This document shows, piece by piece, positions 14,971 through 20,469 of a DNA stretch of 20,469 nucleotides (position 1 is the first letter of the stretch; every line of letters starts with the position of its first letter). The stretch comes from Clostridiales bacterium (GTDB lineage Bacteria > Bacillota_A > Clostridia > Lachnospirales > Bianqueaceae). The stretch lies in NCBI GenBank assembly GCA_019423265.1, contig JAHZBS010000020.1, positions 1 through 20,469 of the forward strand, in the 5' to 3' direction. A program made the translations under genes and the position numbers. A model generated the notes under the pieces. The model saw only the letters and a list, made by a program, of their open reading frames with translations, was not told the DNA's origin and made no database searches.

Positions 14971-15561
14971 ATGAACAGAGGAACTGCATTATTGCGCAAA
15001 TTTTCGGATTCCTGCCGGGAGATGGGCAACCTGAGGACCATCACTCTGATTGCGATGCTATTGGCCATCAGCATCGTGCTCAGCTTTTTTACCATCCAGG
15101 TCTCAGAGTCTCTTCGCCTAGGGCTGGGATACCTAATCACCGCCACCATGGGTATGCTATTCGGACCTGTGACTGCCGGCATTGCCGCCGGGGTGGGAGA
15201 TATTGTCAAGTATCTCGTCAAGCCCAGCGGTGCCTTTTTCCCAGGCTTCACCGTCACAGCCATGCTGGGCGGCGTCCTGTACGGCATGGTCTTCTATCAC
15301 AGCCGGGTAACCCTTGTCAGGGCCATCATCGCCAAGTCGCTGATCAATGTTCTTCTCAACATTCTGCTCAATACCCTGTGGCTCTCCATCCTGATGGGGA
15401 AGGGCTTTTGGGCCCTTGTGCCGAGCCGCATCATCAAAAACATCGCCCTATTGCCTGTGGAGATCCTGCTTCTGTATACGGTTTTGCGGGTTGTCACCGT
15501 GATTGTAGGCAAGCTCCCCTCATCCCCAGTTCGGCCAATCCCCACCCCTCAGAAAAAATAA
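14971..15561 (+). CDS. folT: Folate ECF transporter substrate-binding subunit FolT
   Basis: FolT is the integral membrane S-component that binds folates and works with the shared EcfT-EcfA-EcfA' module, which is not in this window. The 196-residue protein has about six hydrophobic segments. The most telling stretch is RLGLGYLITATMGMLFGPVT followed by a glycine-rich helix and VKPSGAFFPGFTVTAMLGG, the FolT/HmpT signature region. The frame is open 22 codons further upstream, but GAGGAGG (14956-14962) sits 8 nt before the ATG at 14971, so this start is used. The THF riboswitch upstream supports folate as substrate. It converges on the ABC-F gene. Confidence 0.92.
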   Translation: MNRGTALLRKFSDSCREMGNLRTITLIAMLLAISIVLSFFTIQVSESLRLGLGYLITATMGMLFGPVTAGIAAGVGDIVKYLVKPSGAFFPGFTVTAMLGGVLYGMVFYHSRVTLVRAIIAKSLINVLLNILLNTLWLSILMGKGFWALVPSRIIKNIALLPVEILLLYTVLRVVTVIVGKLPSSPVRPIPTPQKK

Positions 15562-15605
15562 AATGGTCTGGGCGTGGCTCCCCGCGCCATATTTCTTTAC
15601 GATAC

Positions 15606-15641
15606 AATGCCCCCTGCCTGTGTTTCCAGGCCGAGGGCATT
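15606..15641. terminator. Bidirectional terminator-like hairpin between folT and the ABC-F gene
   Basis: AATGCCC (15606-15612) pairs with GGGCATT (15635-15641), with an inner GCCTG/CAGGC helix. It lies 45 nt after the folT stop and 7 nt from the stop of the convergent ABC-F gene. T runs are short on both sides (TTTT on the plus strand), so it may be a modest terminator in both directions. Confidence 0.5.
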
Positions 15642-15647
15642 TTGCAT

Positions 15648-17435
15648 TCACATGCCGCCTTTTTGCTGCTCCTGAATCTTTTCTGCCAGTTCCGTCAGAT
15701 ACACCCACCGCTCCATCTTCGCGTCCAACCTCTGTTGCAGGGCATCCTTTTCCTCCTGCAATTGCTGTAGCTTCAAATACTGGCTCGCCTGGGCCTCCAT
15801 CTCCCGGTCGATCCGCGCCACAGCTTCCTCCAGCGATGCAATTTCATCGTCGATGGTTTCAAATTCCCGCTGTTCCGCAAACGTAAACTTCCATCTGGCT
15901 GGGCGCTCCTTGCGGTACGCCGGTTTCAAGGTGGATTTTTCCTGTGGAGCCTTGGTTTGCCTTTCCTCCGCTTTCGCGGCTGCGTAGTCACTGTAGCCTC
16001 CCATGTACATCCTGATGGCGCCATCGCCGTTGAATGCGAAGATGCGCTCCACCACTTTATCCAGAAAATAGCGATCGTGGGACACGGTGACAACCGCCCC
16101 GGGGAACGCCTCCAGATAATCCTCCAGGATTGTCAGCGTCGTTACGTCCAAGTCATTGGTGGGCTCGTCCAGCAGCAGAATATTGGGCGCGCCCATGAGA
16201 ATCCGCAGCAGATATAAACGCCGTCTCTCTCCGCCGGATAGCCGTCCCACCGGCGTATACTGCGCCTCCCCCGGAAATAAAAATCGTTCCAACATCTGAG
16301 ACGCCGTCTGCACGCCGTCCTCCGTCTGAACCTGTTCCGCCTCCTGGCGGATATACTCGATGACGCGCTGCGATGGGTCCATCGTCTCACAGTCCTGAGA
16401 AAAATATCCAATCTTAACAGTATCCCCCACGACAGCGGAGCCTGCATCCGGCGAAAGCATACCCGCCATGATCTTGAGCAGCGTGGTTTTGCCGCACCCA
16501 TTGGGGCCAATGATCCCGACCCGATCCCGGCGCAGAAGGATATAGGAAAAATCCTCAATCAGGCTTCGCCCGTCAAAAGACTTCGACACGTGGTGAAGCT
16601 CCGCGGTTTTTTTGCCCAGCCGGGATGCCAGAGACGCCATCTCCATTTGGCCAGCCTCCGCCGGCCCTGTCTGTTCTCGCAGTTCCTCAAACCGCTGGAT
16701 CCGAAACTGACTCTTCGTTCCCCTGGCGCGGGCGCCCCTCTGAATCCATTCCAGCTCCTTTTTCAAGAAGCTCTCCCGCTTCCTCTGGGAAGCCCGCTCC
16801 ATATCGTCCCGCTGTGCTTTGCGCTCCAGGTAGGTTTCGTAGTTTCCGTCATACAGATACAGACTGCCCCGATCCAGCTCTCCGATCCGGGTAGTCACCC
16901 GGTCCAGAAAATACCGGTCATGGGTTACCATGAGCATACCGCCCGTAAATCTCTGCAAATACTCTTCCAGCCAAGCTGTCATATCGCTGTCCAGATGGTT
17001 GGTGGGTTCATCGAGAATCAACACATCCTGGGGCCTAGCCAATACCGCCGCGATGGCCGCCCGCTTTTTCTGACCTCCCGACAGGGTGCCGACCTCCTGC
17101 TCCAAGTCCGTCAGACCAAGCTTGGTCAACATGCGCCTTGCCTCAAATTCTTTCGCGCCCTGCCCTGTGGTCTCCAGGACCGCTTCCAACACTGTTTTTC
17201 CCGGTGGAAATGCGGGATTCTGCGGGAGGTACCCAATCTGTAGACCGGACGCGGCCGTGTACTCACCGGCATCCGGCGCCCCAGCTCCCGCCACGATGGA
17301 CAACAGTGTGGATTTTCCCGTGCCATTGATCCCCACCAGCCCGATCTTATCCCCTTCCTTTATGTATAGGGACACATCCGACAGCAGCGTTCGGTCTCCA
17401 TACCGTTTTGCAATGTGTTCTGCCGCTATGAGCAT
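15648..17435 (-). CDS. ABC-F family ATPase (Uup/YfmR-like)
   Basis: ABC-F proteins have two ATPase domains and no membrane part; they bind the ribosomal E site and relieve stalled translation, and a few confer antibiotic resistance. The 595-residue protein shows in the first domain Walker A GINGTGKS (35-42), signature LSGGQ (118-122), Walker B VLILDEP and the H loop MVTHDRYFLD. A charged linker follows (about 208-255, WIQRGARARGTKSQFRIQR). The second domain has GPNGCGKTT, LSGGERRR, LLLDEPTNDLD and VSHDRYFLD. The last 70 residues (about 525-595) form a coiled coil like the Uup C-terminal domain. That domain favours a housekeeping Uup/YfmR role over a resistance factor. AAGGAGA lies 6 nt before the ATG. 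A terminator-like hairpin separates it from bcp. Confidence 0.92.
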   Translation of the reverse strand: MLIAAEHIAKRYGDRTLLSDVSLYIKEGDKIGLVGINGTGKSTLLSIVAGAGAPDAGEYTAASGLQIGYLPQNPAFPPGKTVLEAVLETTGQGAKEFEARRMLTKLGLTDLEQEVGTLSGGQKKRAAIAAVLARPQDVLILDEPTNHLDSDMTAWLEEYLQRFTGGMLMVTHDRYFLDRVTTRIGELDRGSLYLYDGNYETYLERKAQRDDMERASQRKRESFLKKELEWIQRGARARGTKSQFRIQRFEELREQTGPAEAGQMEMASLASRLGKKTAELHHVSKSFDGRSLIEDFSYILLRRDRVGIIGPNGCGKTTLLKIMAGMLSPDAGSAVVGDTVKIGYFSQDCETMDPSQRVIEYIRQEAEQVQTEDGVQTASQMLERFLFPGEAQYTPVGRLSGGERRRLYLLRILMGAPNILLLDEPTNDLDVTTLTILEDYLEAFPGAVVTVSHDRYFLDKVVERIFAFNGDGAIRMYMGGYSDYAAAKAEERQTKAPQEKSTLKPAYRKERPARWKFTFAEQREFETIDDEIASLEEAVARIDREMEAQASQYLKLQQLQEEKDALQQRLDAKMERWVYLTELAEKIQEQQKGGM

Positions 17436-17476
17436 GCCGATTCTCCTTCGTTCAGATTCGTCTCAGAAAAGAAAGG

Positions 17477-17502
17477 GCTATCCTGCGCGCTGGCACGATA
17501 GC
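17477..17502 (-). terminator. Terminator-like hairpin after bcp
   Basis: On the minus strand GCTATC (complement of 17497-17502) pairs with GATAGC (complement of 17477-17482), with an inner TGC/GCA and one mismatch. It is followed by the T-rich sequence CCTTTCTTTTC. It starts 12 nt after the bcp stop and would reduce read-through into the ABC-F gene, whose own promoter is not clear. Confidence 0.5.
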
Positions 17503-17513
17503 ACCGTTTTGAT

Positions 17514-17975
17514 CTAAACCGTTTTGAAATACTCCAAAATTTCCGATGCGTTTGTATCGGGCTTCGCCTTTTCGAAGATCTTAAGAATCTTCCCCTGCTC
17601 ATCGATGACAAACGTGGTGCGGGCCGTCCCAAAGGCCGTTTTCCCGTACATTTTCTTTTCCTGCCAGACCTCATATGCCTTGATAGCCGTCAAATCGGGG
17701 TCGGCCAGCAGAAGGAATGGCAGTTCAAACTTCCGGATAAAACGCTGATGGGAGGCCTCCGTATCCTTGCTAATCCCGATGACGGCTACATCCATGGCCC
17801 GAAATTGGGCAAACGAATCGCGAAAGGCGCATGCCTGGCGAGTACAGCCTGGCGTATTATCCCTTGGATAAAAATACACCACGACCTTTTTTCCACGGAA
17901 TTGAGATAATGAGACTTGATTTCCATCCTGATCCGGCAGAGTAAAATCCGGCGCGTTCATTCCTACTTGCAGCAT
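17514..17975 (-). CDS. bcp: Thioredoxin-dependent peroxiredoxin, Bcp/PrxQ type
   Basis: This cytoplasmic enzyme reduces hydrogen peroxide and organic peroxides using thioredoxin. The 153-residue protein has the AhpC/TSA fold with the N-terminus VGMNAPDFTLPDQDG, the peroxidatic Cys44 in the motif PRDNTPGCTRQAC, and Cys49 five residues later, the resolving cysteine of the atypical 2-Cys Bcp group. Length is typical. AAGGAGG lies 7 nt before the ATG. It has its own promoter (18016-18044) just after pyrD and a hairpin after its stop, so it is probably monocistronic. Confidence 0.95.
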   Translation of the reverse strand: MLQVGMNAPDFTLPDQDGNQVSLSQFRGKKVVVYFYPRDNTPGCTRQACAFRDSFAQFRAMDVAVIGISKDTEASHQRFIRKFELPFLLLADPDLTAIKAYEVWQEKKMYGKTAFGTARTTFVIDEQGKILKIFEKAKPDTNASEILEYFKTV

Positions 17976-18015
17976 ACGCTACCTCCTTCCCATTCACCTT
18001 AGACTGGTTTTCTAT

Positions 18016-18044
18016 ATCTTACAGCATTCGCCGCAAAAAATCAA
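18016..18044 (-). promoter_or_regulatory. Likely promoter of bcp
   Basis: On the minus strand TTGATT (18039-18044) and TAAGAT (18016-18021) are 17 nt apart, between the pyrD stop (18064) and the bcp start (17975). Transcription would start near 18009. No PerR-like dyad was identified around it. Confidence 0.55.
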
Positions 18045-18063
18045 GGGATTTATGCTCCTTCTG

Positions 18064-18969
18064 CTACTCGATAATGCCGCGGATCTCGTTGATATCCTGA
18101 ACGCCGGTTTTATCCATAAACGCTTCCAGCTCATCCAGAACGCGGACCGGGGCATCGGGCTCAATCAGATTGGCCGTTCCGGTGGCGACCATGGTGGCGC
18201 CCGCCATGATGAACTCTGCCGCGTCCTCCCCTGTATAAATGCCGCCCATGGCCAGAATCGGGATCGAGCAAGCCTTGTGAACCTGATAGACCATCCGCAC
18301 TGCTACCGGTTTGACCGCCGGGCCGGAGAATCCTCCGACTTTCTGTGCCAGAATCGGTTTTCTTTTATATACATCAATCCGCATTCCTAATAGGGTATTG
18401 ATAAGGGACAGCGCATCTGCGCCAGCAGATTCCGCTGCGCGGGCGATCTCCACAATATCCGTAACGTTGGGGCTGAGTTTCACTATAAGAGGTTGCCGCG
18501 TGTTTTTCTTCACGGCCCTCACCACCTTCTCCACCATGTGCGCGTCCGTTCCGAAGGTTACGCCGCCCTCTTTGACATTGGGGCAGGATATATTGAGCTC
18601 AACCAAATCCACCTCCGTTTCCGCCAGACGCCGTGATACCTCCACATAGTCCTCCAGCGTCCGCCCCGCCGTGTTGACAATCACCTTGGTATCAAACTGT
18701 TTTAAAAACTCTAGATCGTCTTTTATAAAGGCGTCAATTCCCGGATTCATTAAACCCACCGAGTTCAGCATACCGCCATAGGTTTCCGCAATGCGGGGAG
18801 TCGGATTGCCAGGCCATGGCTCTTTGGCCACTCCCTTTACCGTTACCGCTCCTAACCGGTTCAGGTCAAAAAACTGGCTGTGGGCTTGTGGGTTGAAGGT
18901 TCCGGACGCTGTGGTGATTGGATTTTTCATTTCCATTCCGCAGAACGATACAGCCATGGTTTTACTCAT
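18064..18969 (-). CDS. pyrD: Dihydroorotate dehydrogenase B, catalytic subunit PyrD (class 1B)
   Basis: PyrD oxidises dihydroorotate to orotate in de novo pyrimidine synthesis, using FMN, and in class 1B passes electrons to NAD via PyrK. The 301-residue protein shows the FMN site segment VTVKGV around Lys45, GGMLNSVGLMNPG (65-77), and the catalytic base Cys129 in LNISCPN, where a cysteine rather than a serine marks class 1. IPILAMGGIYTGEDA is the C-terminal phosphate-binding loop. The ATG overlaps the pyrK stop by 4 nt (ATGA), which fits the tight PyrD-PyrK complex. Full length. Confidence 0.96.
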   Translation of the reverse strand: MSKTMAVSFCGMEMKNPITTASGTFNPQAHSQFFDLNRLGAVTVKGVAKEPWPGNPTPRIAETYGGMLNSVGLMNPGIDAFIKDDLEFLKQFDTKVIVNTAGRTLEDYVEVSRRLAETEVDLVELNISCPNVKEGGVTFGTDAHMVEKVVRAVKKNTRQPLIVKLSPNVTDIVEIARAAESAGADALSLINTLLGMRIDVYKRKPILAQKVGGFSGPAVKPVAVRMVYQVHKACSIPILAMGGIYTGEDAAEFIMAGATMVATGTANLIEPDAPVRVLDELEAFMDKTGVQDINEIRGIIE

Positions 18970-19751
18970 GAAAAGATCACATCCTTTCCGGGGAATACAG
19001 GGCCCAGCTTGCAGACTCCCTTTTGTATGACGCTGCCATCGGGCATCCGGAGCTTAGCTGGGCATCCGGCACATGCGCCAAACCCACACCCCATCCGCTC
19101 TTCCAGAGAAAACCAGGTCTCCAGATTCTGGCCCTGCTGCCATTGTTGTATAGCCCGCATCATCGGGATGGGACCGCAGGCATAGAGCACACGGCGCGCT
19201 GCCAAATCAGCGTGCTGCAAATACAAGTTCATGGCGTCGATGACCGTACCTTTACAGCCATAGGTTCCATCGTCGCTGGATCCCATCACCTCTCCCCAGG
19301 GTTCAAATTCTTGCCCCATCCAGGGTTGACTGCGAAATCCTAAAAAGATTTTCAGCGGCTTATCGGACAGGGCTTTCGCCAAAAATAGCATGGGGGGCAT
19401 TCCCAAACCCCCGCCCACTAGAAAGATCTCCTTTGCCTCTGTCGCGGCCTCTAATGGGAATCCATTGCCTAAAGGGCCCATAACCCGTATGGTATCGCCC
19501 TCTCCCATGGCCGACAGCTCTTCGGTTCCCTTCCCGACGACAGCATAAATTAAAACCAACCGCCCTGTCTCTACAATCGCATCGCAGATGCTGATTGGCC
19601 GGGGCAAGAGCCGGCTTTTATCCCGGCAATACAGATTGACAAACTGCCCAGGCTTTGCTTGCGCCACCAGCTCCGGCGCGAACAATTCCATTCGATAAAT
19701 GCCTGGTGCCAGCTCTACTTGTTCCTTTATGGCTACCCCATCATTCCACAT
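18966..19751 (-). CDS. pyrK: Dihydroorotate dehydrogenase B electron-transfer subunit PyrK
   Basis: PyrK carries FAD and a 2Fe-2S cluster and transfers electrons from PyrD to NAD. The 261-residue protein contains the FAD-binding motif RLLPRPISICD (about 47-57), the NAD-binding GGGLGMPPML, and the cluster cysteines in CGFGACAGCPAK with a fourth in GVCKLG. The frame also has an ATG two codons earlier (19757), but GGAGG directly abuts it with no gap. The ATG at 19751 is 6 nt behind that ribosome site and is preferred. It lies about 20 nt after pyrF and overlaps pyrD. Confidence 0.95.
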   Translation of the reverse strand: MWNDGVAIKEQVELAPGIYRMELFAPELVAQAKPGQFVNLYCRDKSRLLPRPISICDAIVETGRLVLIYAVVGKGTEELSAMGEGDTIRVMGPLGNGFPLEAATEAKEIFLVGGGLGMPPMLFLAKALSDKPLKIFLGFRSQPWMGQEFEPWGEVMGSSDDGTYGCKGTVIDAMNLYLQHADLAARRVLYACGPIPMMRAIQQWQQGQNLETWFSLEERMGCGFGACAGCPAKLRMPDGSVIQKGVCKLGPVFPGKDVIFS

Positions 19752-19770
19752 GGTCATCCTCCATCTATTA

Positions 19771-20469
19771 TCACTCCATCGCTTTGTGTAAATCTTCTTT
19801 CATATCGAGAACCGCTGCCCTGGATGCCTGCGCAAATTCCTCCGGCGTGAACATTTTCGCATAGCTGTCCTTCTGCCATGCCGCCATAATTCCCCGTGAA
19901 GAATTTACAATGGCGCCTAGGCCATTCTGGTCAAAGCATCCGGCCAGATCCTGCGCTGTGGCGCCCTGCGCTCCATAGCCTGGTACCAGAAAAAAGGTGT
20001 GCGGTAAAATCTCTCGGAGCCGGCTCCCCTGCTCGGGGTGCGTTGCACCGACAACCGCTCCGATATCAGAATATCCATATCGCCCCCGAAAAGGTTCTCC
20101 CCATTTCTCCACCAACCCCCCTACGACTTCATACAGAGGTTTGCCCGCTTCCCCAGCAGGCAAATCCTGGATCTCGCCGCTGCCTGGATTGGAGGTTTTG
20201 ACTAAAATAAATAATCCTTTATCATATTTTGTCAAATGCGGAAAATACGGTTCAATGGATTCAACACCCAAATACGGATTTAGGGTGATAAAGTCCTCTT
20301 GATACGGCGCGTATGCCGTCTCACCCACTGTAACCTCTCCGATATGGCCATCTGCGTATGCCTGCGCCGTTGACGCGATGTCGCTCCGCTTAATATCCCC
20401 GATTACGACAAGCCCTTTCTCTTTGGCGTATTGAATCGTCCGAATGAAGACGTCTACGCCGTCCGCACC
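19771..20469 (-). CDS. pyrF: Orotidine 5'-phosphate decarboxylase PyrF (partial, N-terminus outside the window)
   Basis: PyrF converts OMP to UMP, the last step of the pathway served by pyrD and pyrK. The frame is open from the window's end to the TGA at 19771, giving 232 residues; the first residues lie beyond the window. The catalytic motif VVIGDIKRSDIASTAQAYA (Asp-x-Lys-Arg-x-Asp-Ile) is complete, and with NPYLG and the GYGAQGA phosphate-binding loop it marks the long subfamily 2 type. The GTG at 20328 inside the frame is only an internal valine codon. It is the first visible gene of the pyrF-pyrK-pyrD cluster; any PyrR attenuator would be upstream and is not seen. Confidence 0.95.
   Translation of the reverse strand, partial: GADGVDVFIRTIQYAKEKGLVVIGDIKRSDIASTAQAYADGHIGEVTVGETAYAPYQEDFITLNPYLGVESIEPYFPHLTKYDKGLFILVKTSNPGSGEIQDLPAGEAGKPLYEVVGGLVEKWGEPFRGRYGYSDIGAVVGATHPEQGSRLREILPHTFFLVPGYGAQGATAQDLAGCFDQNGLGAIVNSSRGIMAAWQKDSYAKMFTPEEFAQASRAAVLDMKEDLHKAME

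Noticed and set aside
19771..20328. A 185-residue gene starting with GTG at 20328.
   Set aside because: The frame continues upstream without a stop and includes the essential PyrF motif DIKRSDI, so the GTG is an internal codon.

Overview
The window looks like a chromosomal segment of a Gram-positive anaerobe of the Clostridia, probably Oscillospiraceae-like. The grounds are AGGAGG-type ribosome sites, TTGACA/TATACT promoters, an Agr-like LytTR/GHKL two-component pair, a THF riboswitch before a folate ECF transporter gene, and a clostridial-type pyrF-pyrK-pyrD cluster. The genus cannot be named from the sequence alone.

Layout: (1) 1-2262, plus strand: the tail of an unknown gene, then a promoter, a LytTR response regulator and a GHKL sensor kinase. 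(2) 2262-2529: a frameshifted C-terminal remnant of a DUF4143-type ATPase, overlapped by a minus-strand terminator. (3) 2627-4210: a type I-C CRISPR array read on the minus strand, with 23 good 33-nt repeats and one degenerate repeat at the old end. (4) 4211-4381: the leader. (5) 4382-12334, minus strand: a complete type I-C operon in transcription order cas3-cas5-cas8c(with internal cas11c)-cas7-cas4-cas1-cas2, with a strong promoter at 12365-12393. (6) 12444-13419: an AT-rich accessory module of an AIPR-like gene and a small RNA gene upstream of it. (7) 13480-14571: a hypothetical protein. (8) 14728-15561: promoter, THF riboswitch and folT on the plus strand. (9) 15648-20469, minus strand: an ABC-F ATPase, a Bcp peroxiredoxin, and pyrD, pyrK and a partial pyrF.

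The main result lies in region 6. The small RNA gene has its own promoter (TTGACT, 17 nt, TATACT), begins with a diverged I-C-like repeat (stem-loop plus an 11-nt handle resembling the array's handle), continues with a 33-nt spacer-like stretch and ends directly in a rho-independent terminator. The first 20 nt of that spacer match 15 of 20 positions of a site just downstream of the AIPR-like gene's promoter. The match is in exact register behind a TTC, the usual I-C PAM. Mismatches fall at positions 6, 9, 12, 18 and 19, three of which are multiples of six, the flipped positions in type I guide-target duplexes. Pairing stops after the PAM-proximal part. These are the traits of CreA-type RNAs, which use Cascade to repress a partner gene without cutting it. 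I infer a CreTA-like module in which the I-C Cascade silences an abortive-infection-like protein, so that loss or inhibition of Cascade would release it.

The array and operon otherwise look functional: catalytic residues of Cas1, Cas3, Cas4 and Cas5 are visible, and two array spacers record the same protospacer from two variants of one invader.
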